A stretch of DNA of 64,000 nt from JAPPHY01 sp965247535 (GTDB taxonomy: Bacteria; Chloroflexota; Dehalococcoidia; Lucifugimonadales; UBA2985), in contig OZ252018.1 in the NCBI GenBank assembly GCA_965247535.1, forward strand, positions 1,178,001 to 1,242,000, in the 5' to 3' direction. The position numbers and the translations under genes are program-made. Positions within the stretch are counted from its first letter, which is position 1. Each line of letters opens with the position of its first letter. Below are positions 39,153-48,198 of this stretch, one piece after another. The notes under the pieces were generated by a model. The model had not been told where the DNA came from, did not search any database, and worked only from the letters and a program-made list of their open reading frames with translations.

Positions 39153-40109
39153 ATGGACTTTGTAGGAAAGCGAAACTTGTTCTTCGCCATCTCCTTTGTG
39201 GTGATGGTGGTCAGCGCCGTTTCGCTGTTGCTGCCTAACGGGCTCAATGCGGGCCTCGAGTTCACGGGAGGCTCCTCCATGACCATGGAGTTCCAGGGCG
39301 ACGTGAACCAGGAGGTCCTGCGCACCCAGCTCGCGGATCTGGGCCACCCGGAGGCTGTGATACAGCGTCTGGGCGACGGCAGCTACTTCATTCGCACACG
39401 TACTCTGGAGGAGTCGCAGGGTGACGAGCCGTCGGAGCGGGAGGTGATTGCGAGCACGCTCAGCACCAACCTTGGGGCCGTCGCGCAGGTCACTGAGTTC
39501 TTCTCTGTATCGCCAAGCATAGCCACGGAGACGGTGAACAACGCCATCCTGATAGTGTTCATAGCGTCAATAGCTATCCTTATCTACATAACCTGGGCGT
39601 TCCGGCGAGTGCCGTCCCCCTTCAGGTTCGGCGTCTCGGCCATTGTGGCGCTCATTCACGACGTGGTGGTGGTATTGGGCGTGTTCTCGGTGGCCGGCCG
39701 GATCTTCGACCTGGAGGTGAACGCGATGTTCATCTCGGGCGTGCTGACGATCATCGGCTACAGCGTCCACGACACGATCGTGGTCTTCGACCGTATTCGG
39801 GAGAACCTGTCGCGGAGCGTGGGGAGAGGACTGGCCACCACCATAAACATTAGCATTCAGGACACCATCAGCAGGTCGCTCAACACCAGCCTTACGCTGA
39901 TGTTCGCCATAATGGCGCTGCTGCTCTTCGGAGGGCCAACGATCAAGGACTTCCTGATCGTACTGCTCATTGGAATTGTCGTAGGAACCTACAGCTCGAT
40001 ATGGATCGCCAGCCAGGTGCTCATGGTGTGGGAGACCGGAGACCTGGGCCGCGCCCTGAGACGTTTGCCCATTCCATTCCGCTCTCGCAGGAGGAGCGCC
40101 GCAGCCTGA
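39153..40109 (+). CDS. secF: protein translocase subunit SecF
   Basis: A 318-aa partner of SecD. N-terminal helix after MDFVGKRNLFFAIS, the GLEFTGGSSMTMEF motif, a short extracytoplasmic domain, then a membrane bundle with SVHDTIVVFDRIREN and ISRSLNTSLTLMF, all diagnostic for SecF. It begins nine bases after secD and ends with a basic cytoplasmic tail (RRLPIPFRSRRRS). The two together make the complete SecDF complex; yajC is not seen here. Confidence 0.95.
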   Translation: MDFVGKRNLFFAISFVVMVVSAVSLLLPNGLNAGLEFTGGSSMTMEFQGDVNQEVLRTQLADLGHPEAVIQRLGDGSYFIRTRTLEESQGDEPSEREVIASTLSTNLGAVAQVTEFFSVSPSIATETVNNAILIVFIASIAILIYITWAFRRVPSPFRFGVSAIVALIHDVVVVLGVFSVAGRIFDLEVNAMFISGVLTIIGYSVHDTIVVFDRIRENLSRSVGRGLATTINISIQDTISRSLNTSLTLMFAIMALLLFGGPTIKDFLIVLLIGIVVGTYSSIWIASQVLMVWETGDLGRALRRLPIPFRSRRRSAAA

Positions 40110-40170
40110 TGCCGGTGGCCGTCCGAGATTCACGTGGCGGCGGGCAGCCGGCGGTCCGGGAGGAGGCAGC

Positions 40171-41028
40171 ATGAAGCTAGGGGCGCACGTTTCGACGGCG
40201 GGTGGCTTGAGCAAGGCCATCGACCGGGCGCAGGAGATGGGGGCGGAGACGGCGCAGATCTTCGTCTCGTCGCCGAGGGGATGGGCGTTCAAGCCCATTT
40301 CGCAGGACGTGATGACGAACTTCCGTGAGAAAGCCGCGGCCGCAGGCATCGGCCCCGTTTTCTTTCACGCGATCTACCTGATAAGCCTCGGCGCGCCCAC
40401 CGAGGAGCATCTCGCCAAGTCAGAGAAGGCGCTGACCGACTACATGCAGGCGGCGGGCGGCCTCGGCGCGGCCGGCGTCATCTTCCACACCGGCAGCCAC
40501 AGGGGCGCCGGATTCGAAGGCGTGTTTGATCAGGCCGTGCGGACAATGGAGAGTGTGCTGTCGGCATCGCCGCCGGACGTCTGGCTCATGCTGGAGAACA
40601 GCGCAGGTATGGGCGACCACATCTGCTCGAGCTTCAGCGAAATGGGGCGTCTGGTGAAGGCTCTCGCAGCCCCGAACGTGCGGGTGTGCCTGGACACGCA
40701 GCATCTCTTCGCCGCCGGTTACGACGTGGCGACCCCCGAAGGGCTGGAGCGTGTGATGGAGGAGTTTGACAGGGAGATCGGGCTGGCCAACCTGGCAGCA
40801 GTCCACGCCAACGACAGCAAGACGCCGTTCGGCTCGGCAGTGGACCGCCACGAGAACATCGGGCAGGGCCACATGGGGCTTGACGCCTTCCGTGTCATCA
40901 TGGCGCACCCGGCCTTCCGCGACGTGCCGTTCCTGCTGGAAGTACCCGGGGAGGACGGCGAAGGCCCCGACAAGGCCAACCTGGATGTCCTCAAAGGGCT
41001 GCGGCAAGAGCTCGGCGTGCCGGTGTAG
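40171..41028 (+). CDS. nfo: deoxyribonuclease IV (endonuclease IV)
   Basis: A 285-aa AP endonuclease that nicks DNA 5' to abasic sites. The TIM-barrel zinc motifs are recognised: MKLGAHVSTAGGL at the start, LMLENSAGMGDHICSSF, VCLDTQHLFAAGYD, VHANDSKTPFGSAVDRHENIGQGHMG, and the final LLEVPGEDGEGPDKANL. The nine metal ligands expected for the trinuclear zinc site appear to be kept. GGAGGAGGCAGC precedes the ATG. It follows secF and precedes the small zincin gene on the same strand. Confidence 0.95.
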   Translation: MKLGAHVSTAGGLSKAIDRAQEMGAETAQIFVSSPRGWAFKPISQDVMTNFREKAAAAGIGPVFFHAIYLISLGAPTEEHLAKSEKALTDYMQAAGGLGAAGVIFHTGSHRGAGFEGVFDQAVRTMESVLSASPPDVWLMLENSAGMGDHICSSFSEMGRLVKALAAPNVRVCLDTQHLFAAGYDVATPEGLERVMEEFDREIGLANLAAVHANDSKTPFGSAVDRHENIGQGHMGLDAFRVIMAHPAFRDVPFLLEVPGEDGEGPDKANLDVLKGLRQELGVPV

Positions 41029-41060
41029 CCGCGCCTGAATCTCGACAGAGCATAGGCGGG

Positions 41061-41429
41061 ATGTTGCAGCAAGAGGAGTTCGAGGAGCTCGTGCTCGATG
41101 CGGTGGAGGGGCTTCCGGAGGAGCTGCTTTCGCACCTGGACAACGTGGCCATTCTGGTGGAGCAGTGGCCCAGCGCGGAGCAGATGGCTGAGCACGGGCT
41201 GGAGAGCCGGGACGAGCTGATGGGCCTGTACGAGGGCATCCCCCTGACTGACCGGGCCGGCTATAACCTTGTGCTTCCGGACAAGATCACGATATTCCAG
41301 GGGCCGCTGGAGGCGATGTGCACCACGCGGGAGCAGATCGCAACCGAAGTGCAGCTAACTGTGGCCCACGAAATCGCTCACCACTTCGGCCTGGATGACG
41401 AGCGGCTGGAGGAGCTAGGGCTGGGGTGA
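41061..41429 (+). CDS. small zincin-like metallopeptidase
   Basis: A 122-aa protein of the compact metallopeptidase family (DUF1025/zincin-like). The zinc motif HEIAHHFGLDDERL provides HExxH plus a downstream acidic ligand in the expected order. The N-terminal half is acidic and helical (EEFEELVLDAVEGLPEELL). It begins about 30 bases after nfo. The physiological substrate of this family is unknown. It converges with guaA. Confidence 0.85.
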   Translation: MLQQEEFEELVLDAVEGLPEELLSHLDNVAILVEQWPSAEQMAEHGLESRDELMGLYEGIPLTDRAGYNLVLPDKITIFQGPLEAMCTTREQIATEVQLTVAHEIAHHFGLDDERLEELGLG

Positions 41430-41484
41430 CGAGCCCGGGTTGCTGACGTCGCTACCGGCGGGGGATGGAACTACGGCGGGTCAT

Positions 41485-43176
41485 CTACTCCCACTCAATC
41501 GTGCCAGGCGGCTTGGACGTTACGTCGTAGACCACCCGGTTGACCTCGCGCACCTCATTGACGATGCGATTGGAGATCCTCGCCAGGAGGTCGTAGGGGA
41601 GGCGAGCCCAGTCGGCCGTCATGGCGTCCTCGCTGGTCACGGCCCTCACGGCGACCATGAATCCGTAGGTGCGGAAGTCACCCATGACGCCCACCGTGCG
41701 CGTGTCCGTGAGCACGGCAAAGCTCTGCCACAGCTCGTTGTACAGGTTGGCCTGCTGGATCTCGTCCATGACTATGCGGTCGCAGGCTCGGAGCACTTCC
41801 AGCTTGTCCCACGTGACCTCGCCGATGATACGAATGGCCAGCCCGGGCCCCGGGAAGGGCTGCCGGAACACCATCTCCGGCGCAAGGCCCAGCGCGAGGC
41901 CGACCTCTCGCACCTCGTCCTTGAACAGGTAGCGCAGTGGCTCGACGAGCGAGAGCGTCATGTTCTCCGGCAGGCCGCCCACGTTGTGGTGAGTCTTGAT
42001 CACGGCGGACGCGCCGCTCTCCACGGCCTGGCTCTCGATGACGTCCGGGTAGAGGGTGCCCTGGGCCAGGAAGTCCACCCTGCCCAGCTTCGTGGCCTCC
42101 CTCTCGAAGACGCGTATAAACTGCTCGCCGATCTCGCGGCGCTTTTGCTCCGGGTCCACCACAGTGGCGAGGCGCGTGAGAAAGTCCTCCGTGGCATCGA
42201 TCTGCAGCAGGTTCATTCCAAGGTTGCGCTCGAACGTTTCTGCAACCTGCTGTGCCTCGCCGTAACGCAGCAGACCGTTGTCCACGAAGATGCACGTGAG
42301 CTGCTCGCCGATTGCGCGGTGGATCAGCGCAGCCGTCACGGAGGAATCGACGCCGCCGGACAGCGCGCAGATGACCTTGCCATCGCCTACCTGACCGCGA
42401 ATCCTGGCCACACTCTCCTCGACGAAGTTGGAGGGCGTCCACGCGCCCCGGCAGCCACAGACGCGGTACAGGAAGTTCTCGATGATTTGCTTGCCGTCCG
42501 GCGTATGCACGACTTCAGGGTGGAACTGCAGCCCCAGCACGCCGTCGTCGTTGCCCATGACGGCCACGGGCGAGTTGTCCGTGTGCGCAAGGGGCCGGAA
42601 GCCCGGGGGCAGGTCCAGGACCTGGTCGCCGTGGCTCATCCACACGGTGAACGAGGACGGCAGGGAGTCGAAGAGCGGGCTGTCGGTGTCGTTGCGGTGC
42701 AGCAGGGCGTGGCCGTACTCTCTATGGGCGCCTGGGACAACCCGGCCGCCAAGCTGGTGCGCCAGGGCCTGCAGGCCGTAGCATATGCCCAGCGTCGGCA
42801 GCGCCTGCTCGAACACCCAGGCCGGAACTGTGGGAGCGTTGGGCTCGTAGACGCTGGCGGGGCCTCCAGACAGGATGACGCCCCGTGGCCTCAGCGGGGC
42901 CACCTGTTCCCAGGTGGAGTCGTGAGGCAGGATCTCGCAGTAGACGTTGCACTCGCGCACGCGCCGCGCAATGAGGCGGCTGTACTGGGAACCAAAGTCG
43001 ATGATGACGACGGCCTCGGCGCGTGCCTGTCGGGAGTCTTCGTGTGCGGGGTGCGGCCCGAGACCCTCCGCGGCGCTGAGGTAACCAGAGACCTCCAGGT
43101 CGCCGCTGATGGACGTTCGGTGAGAGCCGGGGTCGCCGGAGTCGGAGGGCATTGTCTCACCGTCCGCTTGGGCCAT
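41485..43176 (-). CDS. guaA: GMP synthase (glutamine-hydrolysing)
   Basis: A 563-aa two-domain enzyme converting XMP to GMP with glutamine ammonia and ATP. The class I amidotransferase domain has the nucleophile in GICYGLQAL and the His/Glu in LQFHPEVVHT; the ATP-pyrophosphatase domain has the P-loop ALSGGVDSSVTAALI, and the C-terminal dimerisation domain ends PPGTIEWE. About 50 residues precede the amidotransferase core, a longer leader than usual. The ATG at 43176 is preferred over the in-frame start at 43212 because the latter overlaps the predicted promoter; it lies seven bases after the -10 box, so the messenger is probably leaderless. Confidence 0.95.
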   Translation of the reverse strand: MAQADGETMPSDSGDPGSHRTSISGDLEVSGYLSAAEGLGPHPAHEDSRQARAEAVVIIDFGSQYSRLIARRVRECNVYCEILPHDSTWEQVAPLRPRGVILSGGPASVYEPNAPTVPAWVFEQALPTLGICYGLQALAHQLGGRVVPGAHREYGHALLHRNDTDSPLFDSLPSSFTVWMSHGDQVLDLPPGFRPLAHTDNSPVAVMGNDDGVLGLQFHPEVVHTPDGKQIIENFLYRVCGCRGAWTPSNFVEESVARIRGQVGDGKVICALSGGVDSSVTAALIHRAIGEQLTCIFVDNGLLRYGEAQQVAETFERNLGMNLLQIDATEDFLTRLATVVDPEQKRREIGEQFIRVFEREATKLGRVDFLAQGTLYPDVIESQAVESGASAVIKTHHNVGGLPENMTLSLVEPLRYLFKDEVREVGLALGLAPEMVFRQPFPGPGLAIRIIGEVTWDKLEVLRACDRIVMDEIQQANLYNELWQSFAVLTDTRTVGVMGDFRTYGFMVAVRAVTSEDAMTADWARLPYDLLARISNRIVNEVREVNRVVYDVTSKPPGTIEWE

Positions 43177-43183
43177 CGCCCTC

Positions 43184-43212
43184 AGGTTAGCACCTGTGCT
43201 ATACTCCGTCAA
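43184..43212 (-). promoter_or_regulatory. guaA promoter (leaderless)
   Basis: Minus strand TTGACG (43207-43212), 17-base spacer, TAACCT (43184-43189). The predicted start falls on the A of the ATG at 43176, leaving no room for a ribosome site. Confidence 0.6.
43197..43205 (+). promoter_or_regulatory. extended -10 promoter of tsaC
   Basis: TGC followed by TATACT (43200-43205) with no good -35, overlapping the divergent guaA promoter. Leader of about nine bases contains AAGGA (43211-43215), five bases before the ATG at 43221. Confidence 0.5.
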
Positions 43213-43220
43213 GGAAAGCT

Positions 43221-43871
43221 ATGAGCAGCCCGAGAGGAATTCAGACCGCCGATGGCCTTATGGAAAAGGCGGTTTCCGTTCTTCTACAGGGGGGGCTGGT
43301 GGCGTTTCCCACGGACACGCTTTACGCACTCGGCGCTCACGGATTCATGCCAACGGCAGTGGAGCGCGTGTTTCAGGCCAAGGAACGGCCCGCCGGCATG
43401 GCGCTGCCCCTGCTGCTGGCCGGGGTGGAAGACTTGGGGAAGGTGGCGGTCGACGTGCCCCCGCAGGCGTGGGACTTCGCCGAGAGGTTCTGGCCTGGAG
43501 GACTCACCATGATTCTTCGAAAAGCCCCCTCCGTTCCGTCTGAGGTGACCGCCGGCGGCGAGACCCTGGCAGTGCGAGTGCCCAATCACCACGTGGCGCG
43601 GGAGCTGATCAGCGCCGTCGGCGTGCCTCTGACGGGCACAAGCGCGAACCGGTCCGGCGAGGCCGAGCCGGTCACAGCCGACGAGGTCAGGCGCCAGATG
43701 ACCGGCAGGGTAGACCTGGTACTGGACCACGGACCGTGCCCGCTCAGCGGGGCCTCAACAATTGTTGACCTGACTGGCGACTCGCTCCGCATAGTGCGCG
43801 AGGGCGTGGTTTCGCCGGAGGTGCTGAAACAGGTCTGGCCCGCTGAAGTTGGGGGAGTTGAAGCCGGATAG
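43221..43871 (+). CDS. tsaC: threonylcarbamoyl-AMP synthase (YrdC/TsaC type)
   Basis: A 216-aa enzyme making threonylcarbamoyl-AMP from Thr, bicarbonate and ATP for tRNA t6A37. Recognised by VAFPTDTLYALGAHG, then AKERP, and LAVRVPNHHVARELI and TSANRSGEAEP, the usual YrdC pockets. The C-terminal Sua5 extension is absent, so it is the short TsaC form, with a longer C-terminal tail than the E. coli protein. It diverges from guaA and precedes the prenyl synthase gene by 36 bases. Confidence 0.92.
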   Translation: MSSPRGIQTADGLMEKAVSVLLQGGLVAFPTDTLYALGAHGFMPTAVERVFQAKERPAGMALPLLLAGVEDLGKVAVDVPPQAWDFAERFWPGGLTMILRKAPSVPSEVTAGGETLAVRVPNHHVARELISAVGVPLTGTSANRSGEAEPVTADEVRRQMTGRVDLVLDHGPCPLSGASTIVDLTGDSLRIVREGVVSPEVLKQVWPAEVGGVEAG

Positions 43872-43907
43872 AACTCGGGAGAAGGGCGAGGGTATCGACT
43901 CTTCGCC

Positions 43908-44942
43908 GTGACATTCATGAGCCAGCCAGTATCATTCGACCGCCACGCCGAGAGCATCGAGATGGAGCTGAAGTCCGTCGTCACGGGGCGCGGAGAGTTG
44001 GCGCTGTACCGAATGATGGCCCAGCACATGGGGTGGCTGGACGAGCTCGGAGAGCCGGTAGAGTCAAGAGCAGACCTGCGCGTTCATCCTACGCTCTGCG
44101 TCTTGGCTTGCGAGGCGCTGGGCGGCGAGCCGGCCAGCGCAATGCCGGCAGCCGCGGCGGTGGAGTTGGTGTTCCGCTCATCGCAAATCCACGGCGACAT
44201 TCAGGACGGCGTGCCGGAGCGCTACGGCAGGCCCACCGTCTGGTGGACGTGGGGCCCGGCACAGGCGATCAACGCGGGCGACGGTATGCACGCGCTGGCC
44301 CGCCTGAGCCTGTTGCGCCTTTCCGGCGGAGACACGACGCCCGAGCAGGCATTTCGCGCGGCATCGACGCTGGACGCCGCCGCACTACGCTACTGCGAAG
44401 GCCGATTCCTGGACCTGACCTACCAGGAGCGTGTGGACATCACACAGGAGGCCTACCTGGAGGCGGTGGAAGGCAGGTGGGCTGCGCTCATGGGCTGCGC
44501 TGCGGAGCTGGGCGCACAGATGGCAAGGGCCGGCGAGAGCTCCGAGCAGGCGATGGCTCTCTTCGGCCGCAAGCTGGGCGCGGCGTCCCACATCCGGGAC
44601 GACGTCACGCGTATGTGGGGATCGGCCGTCGAGATGATGCCGCACGCGGGCGACCTGCTCAACAAGCGCAAGTCCCTACCGATTGTGTACGCGCTCCGCA
44701 ACGCAACCGGCGCAGAGAGGCGTACCCTGGGCGATGTCTACTTCAAGCGTGTCATGGAGCCCGAAGACCTGGGCAGGATTCTTGAGGTTTTGGAAAGGCT
44801 CGGTGCGAGGGAGTTTGCACAGGAAAAGGCCGACGAACTGTGCCGAGAGGCCATCGAGGCGCTGAACGGCGCCGGCGCGTCCGGGCACGGGCTCGAAGAG
44901 TTGGCGGGCTATGCGCGCCACCTCTCGGCCGGCATTTCATGA
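43908..44942 (+). CDS. polyprenyl synthetase-family protein with altered Asp motifs
   Basis: A 344-aa all-helical trans-prenyltransferase homologue. Fold landmarks are kept: VELVFRSSQIHGD, NAGDGMHALARL, EGRFLDLTYQ and the late DLLNKRKSLPIVYAL. The first Asp-rich motif (DDxxD) reads GDIQD (residues 96-100) and the second reads DDVTR (231-235), so one Asp of each is missing. These residues bind the magnesium-diphosphate groups, so activity may be altered rather than absent. The ATG of pgk overlaps its stop (ATGA), so it is coupled to the glycolytic genes. It could make a C15-C40 prenyl diphosphate or act as a non-catalytic partner. Confidence 0.78.
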   Translation: MTFMSQPVSFDRHAESIEMELKSVVTGRGELALYRMMAQHMGWLDELGEPVESRADLRVHPTLCVLACEALGGEPASAMPAAAAVELVFRSSQIHGDIQDGVPERYGRPTVWWTWGPAQAINAGDGMHALARLSLLRLSGGDTTPEQAFRAASTLDAAALRYCEGRFLDLTYQERVDITQEAYLEAVEGRWAALMGCAAELGAQMARAGESSEQAMALFGRKLGAASHIRDDVTRMWGSAVEMMPHAGDLLNKRKSLPIVYALRNATGAERRTLGDVYFKRVMEPEDLGRILEVLERLGAREFAQEKADELCREAIEALNGAGASGHGLEELAGYARHLSAGIS

Positions 44943-46147
44943 CCCCGGGGGTTGATTTGGACAAGCGTACAGTTCGGGACGTTGAGGTGAAAGGCAAGCG
45001 AGTGCTTGTGCGGGTGGACTTCAACGTTGAGATGGACAACGGTCGCATCAGCGACGACTCCCGCATTAGAGGCGCGCTGCCAACGATAGAGTACCTGCGA
45101 GAGCGCGGCGCCGTGGTGGTGCTGTGCTCGCACCTGGGCAGGCCGGGCGGCAAGGTTGTGGAGGACATGAGGCTCGCTCCGGTGGGCGCAAGGCTGTCGG
45201 AGCTGCTGGGAGCGGAGGTTACCTGCGTTGCGGAGTGCGTGGGCCCGGAGGTGGATGCAGCCGTGGCAGCTGCCGGGCCTGGTGACGTGCTGCTGCTCGA
45301 GAACCTGCGATTCCACCCTGAGGAGGAGAAGAACGACCCGGAATTCGCGCAGGCGCTGGCGTCCCTTGCGGAGGTGTTCGTGGAAGACGGCTTCGGCGTA
45401 TCGCATCGAGCGCACGCGTCCACGGAGGGCGTCACTCGCTTCCTGCCGTCCGTGGCCGGCTTCCTGGTGGAGGCCGAGCTCGCCGCTCTGGGCGGGCTGC
45501 TGGAATCTCCGGCAAGGCCGCTCGTAGCCATTCTCGGCGGCGCCAAGGTGAGCGACAAGATGGGAGTGCTGGAGAACTTCATCGAGAGGGTGGACTCGAT
45601 TCTGATAGGCGGCGGCATGGCTGCTACCTTCCTCAAGGCTAGGGGGCTTCCGGTAGGCGCGTCGCTCGTCGAGGACGACCGTCTGGATCTGGCGCGGGAT
45701 ATCATGGCAAGGGCGGAGCGCCGAGGTGTTTCACTGGTCATCCCGTCGGACGTGGTGGTCGCTGATGCGTTCTCCGCGGAGGCTCAGAGCCGCACGGTGG
45801 ACGTGGAGGACGTGCCGGACGGCTGGTACATCATGGACATCGGGCACAAGACGCTGGACACATTCAGAGCGGAGGCCGCCAACGGGAAGACGATCCTCTG
45901 GAACGGTCCGATGGGCGTTTTCGAGATGCCGGCATTCAGCCGTGGAACCCGCGAGTTTGCCGCCGCGCTCGGCAGCCTGGATGGCGTGACCACCGTCCTT
46001 GGCGGTGGCTCCACCGCGGAGGTGGTGCACGAGCTGGGCATCACCGACCGGATTACGCACGTTTCGACGGGCGGCGGAGCGTCGCTGGAGTTCCTGGAGG
46101 GCAGGACACTTCCCGGAGTGGCGGCTCTGCTGGACAAGGAGGGATAG
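44939..46147 (+). CDS. pgk: phosphoglycerate kinase
   Basis: A 402-aa glycolytic kinase (1,3-bisphosphoglycerate + ADP to 3-phosphoglycerate + ATP). The substrate-binding start VLVRVDFNVEM, CSHLGRPGGK, the hinge LLENLRFHPEEEKND, the nucleotide motif ILGGAKVSDKMGVL and the final LGGGSTAEVVHE/STGGGASLEFLEG are all present. The ATG at 44939 overlaps the stop of the preceding gene; earlier in-frame starts lie inside that gene. apgM follows after four bases. Length and motifs are normal. Confidence 0.96.
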   Translation: MTPGVDLDKRTVRDVEVKGKRVLVRVDFNVEMDNGRISDDSRIRGALPTIEYLRERGAVVVLCSHLGRPGGKVVEDMRLAPVGARLSELLGAEVTCVAECVGPEVDAAVAAAGPGDVLLLENLRFHPEEEKNDPEFAQALASLAEVFVEDGFGVSHRAHASTEGVTRFLPSVAGFLVEAELAALGGLLESPARPLVAILGGAKVSDKMGVLENFIERVDSILIGGGMAATFLKARGLPVGASLVEDDRLDLARDIMARAERRGVSLVIPSDVVVADAFSAEAQSRTVDVEDVPDGWYIMDIGHKTLDTFRAEAANGKTILWNGPMGVFEMPAFSRGTREFAAALGSLDGVTTVLGGGSTAEVVHELGITDRITHVSTGGGASLEFLEGRTLPGVAALLDKEG

Positions 46148-46151
46148 GGCC

Positions 46152-47357
46152 ATGATCGACTTTCCCCACATAGCAGACGTATGCCAGTCCACCCCGTCCA
46201 AGGTAGTGATGCTGGTTGTGGACGGTCTGGGTGGCGCGCCCCATCCGGATACCGGCCGCTCGGAGCTGGAGGAGGCCAGAACGCCCAACCTGGACGCGCT
46301 GGCGTCGCGCAGCGCCTGCGGCCTGACGCTTCCGGTGCTGCCCGGCATCACGCCGGGAAGCGGGCCGGGTCACCTGTCGCTCTTCGGCTACGATCCGATC
46401 AAGTACACCATAGGCCGGGGCGTGCTCGAGGCCCTGGGTATTGACGTGGAGATTCGGGAGGGTGACGTGGCGGCCCGGGGCAACTTCTGCACGGTGGACG
46501 GCCAGGGCAAGCTGGTTGACAGGCGTGCGGGCCGCATCAGCTCGCAGGAGAGCGTACCTCTGTGCGAGCAGCTGGACCAGATAGAGGTGCCGGGCCTGGA
46601 GGTGCGCATCCTTCCGGTGCAGGACTACCGTTTTGTGGCGCTGTTTCGCGGCGAAGGACTGAACGAGGACGTCACCGAGACTGATCCGCAGATCCTGGAC
46701 GTGCCGCCGAGGCGGGCTGAGGCGCTCAACCCGGCCGCCGGGAAGACGGCGGAGGCCGCCAACGCCCTCATCGAAGGCGCGAGAGAGATCCTGGGCGAGA
46801 GGGACAGGGCGAACATGGTGCTGCTGAGGGGATTCTCCCAGCTGCCGCACCTGCCGAGCTTCGGAGACAGCTACCGGCTCAATCCAGCGGCCATTGCGGC
46901 GTATCCCATGTACCGCGGACTCTCCACGGTGGCAGGCATGAACGTCATTCCCACCGGCGCGACCTTCGAAGACGAGGTGGGCACGCTGGAGGAGCACTTC
47001 GCGGAGCACGATTTCTTCTACATCCACTACAAGCCCGCAGACGCGGCGGGCGAGGACGGCAACTTCGGGGCGAAGGTGCAGGCTCTGGAGGCGGTCGACG
47101 CCTACATCCCACGCATTCTGGACCTGAATCCGGAGGCGCTGGTGGTGGCCGGAGACCACGCCACGCCCTCGATTCTGGCCGCGCACGGCTGGCAGCCCGT
47201 GCCGGTGCTCGTGCACTCGAAACTCACGCTGGGAGAGGGCGTACCCGCATTCACCGAGAGGGCCTGCGCAGGTGGGTCCATCGGGAGCATCCCGGCAACA
47301 CAGCTTATGTTCCTGGCGCTGGCCCACGCGGGCAAGCTGGTGAAGTTCGGTCCGTAG
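46152..47357 (+). CDS. apgM: cofactor-independent phosphoglycerate mutase, archaeal type
   Basis: A 401-aa alkaline-phosphatase-superfamily mutase interconverting 3- and 2-phosphoglycerate. The two-metal site and phosphorylated residue are seen in MLVVDGLGGAPHP, LPGITPGSGPGHLSLFGYDP and VVAGDHATPS, as in archaeal-type iPGM (aPGAM), which is shorter than the bacterial GpmI type. The start at 46152 follows AAGGAGGGA at the end of pgk. The pgk-apgM-tpiA order makes a compact lower-glycolysis operon. Archaeal-type iPGM is known in several deep bacterial branches as well as archaea. Confidence 0.92.
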   Translation: MIDFPHIADVCQSTPSKVVMLVVDGLGGAPHPDTGRSELEEARTPNLDALASRSACGLTLPVLPGITPGSGPGHLSLFGYDPIKYTIGRGVLEALGIDVEIREGDVAARGNFCTVDGQGKLVDRRAGRISSQESVPLCEQLDQIEVPGLEVRILPVQDYRFVALFRGEGLNEDVTETDPQILDVPPRRAEALNPAAGKTAEAANALIEGAREILGERDRANMVLLRGFSQLPHLPSFGDSYRLNPAAIAAYPMYRGLSTVAGMNVIPTGATFEDEVGTLEEHFAEHDFFYIHYKPADAAGEDGNFGAKVQALEAVDAYIPRILDLNPEALVVAGDHATPSILAAHGWQPVPVLVHSKLTLGEGVPAFTERACAGGSIGSIPATQLMFLALAHAGKLVKFGP

Positions 47358-47437
47358 AGCGGTGACGTCAGCATCTGACATCTGGCGACGCGCTACGATC
47401 CCAGCGGCAAGATACGACTGACCTCGGGAGGTAAGAC

Positions 47438-48190
47438 ATGCCGACGCCCATAGTGGCCGGGAACTGGAAGATGAACACCACGATAGCCGAGGCTGTGTCC
47501 CTTGCCTCTGCGCTCAGGGAGCCGCTTGACGCCATCGACGGGGTCGGGAAGGTGGTCTGCCCGCCGCTCGTGTCCCTGATGGCGGTGAGGGACGCGCTGG
47601 AGGGCTCTTCGACCGCCGTAGGAGCGCAGAACATGCACTTCGAGGAGCGGGGCGCATACACCGGCGAGGTATCGGCGCCGATGCTGGCGGACCTCTGCAC
47701 GTACGTGATCCTCGGGCACTCGGAGCGCAGGCAGCACTTCTGGGAGACGGACGAGGTCGTGAACCGGAAGCTGCGCGCGGCTCTCGAGGCTGGGCTGAGG
47801 CCAATACTGTGCGTGGGAGAGGGCCTGGAGGAGAGGGAGGAGGGCTACGCAGAGTCGGTGGTGACGTCTCAGCTTAGGGGAGCGCTGAGGCGCGTTGATT
47901 CGATCGCAACGATGGCCGTGGCATACGAGCCGATATGGGCGATAGGCACCGGCATGGCTGCCACGGGCGAGGCGGCGGAGGCGATCATGGTGGCGATACG
48001 CGGCACGCTATCGGAGCTGTACGGCGACGCGGCTGCGGGCGAGACGCCCCTGCTGTACGGAGGAAGCGTGACGCCGGACAACGTGGCGGAGTTCGCGAGC
48101 CAGCCCAACGTCAACGGCGCGCTGGTGGGAGGCGCCAGCCTGGACGCTGGACGCTTTGCGGAAATAGCGCGGCAAGTGGCGGTGGGGTAA
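47438..48190 (+). CDS. tpiA: triosephosphate isomerase
   Basis: A 250-aa TIM-barrel enzyme. Catalytic residues are visible: Lys in AGNWKMN, His in VILGHSERRQHF and Glu in VAYEPIWAIGTG; the phosphate loop is LLYGGSVTPDN and NGALVGGASL. Ribosome site GGAGG lies seven bases before the ATG. It follows apgM by 80 bases and is followed after eight bases by the nuclease-like gene rather than directly by miaA. Confidence 0.96.
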   Translation: MPTPIVAGNWKMNTTIAEAVSLASALREPLDAIDGVGKVVCPPLVSLMAVRDALEGSSTAVGAQNMHFEERGAYTGEVSAPMLADLCTYVILGHSERRQHFWETDEVVNRKLRAALEAGLRPILCVGEGLEEREEGYAESVVTSQLRGALRRVDSIATMAVAYEPIWAIGTGMAATGEAAEAIMVAIRGTLSELYGDAAAGETPLLYGGSVTPDNVAEFASQPNVNGALVGGASLDAGRFAEIARQVAVG

Positions 48191-48198
48191 GGGGAATC

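Noticed and set aside
41440..43224. Plus-strand ORF of 594 codons opposite guaA
   Set aside because: Same reason: guaA on the minus strand has every catalytic motif; the plus-strand translation is compositionally odd and has no recognisable features.
47935..48198. N-terminal extension of the nuclease-like gene into tpiA
   Set aside because: The extension is in a different frame of tpiA, Arg/Gly-rich, and the ATG at 48199 has its own ribosome site and the conserved-looking start.
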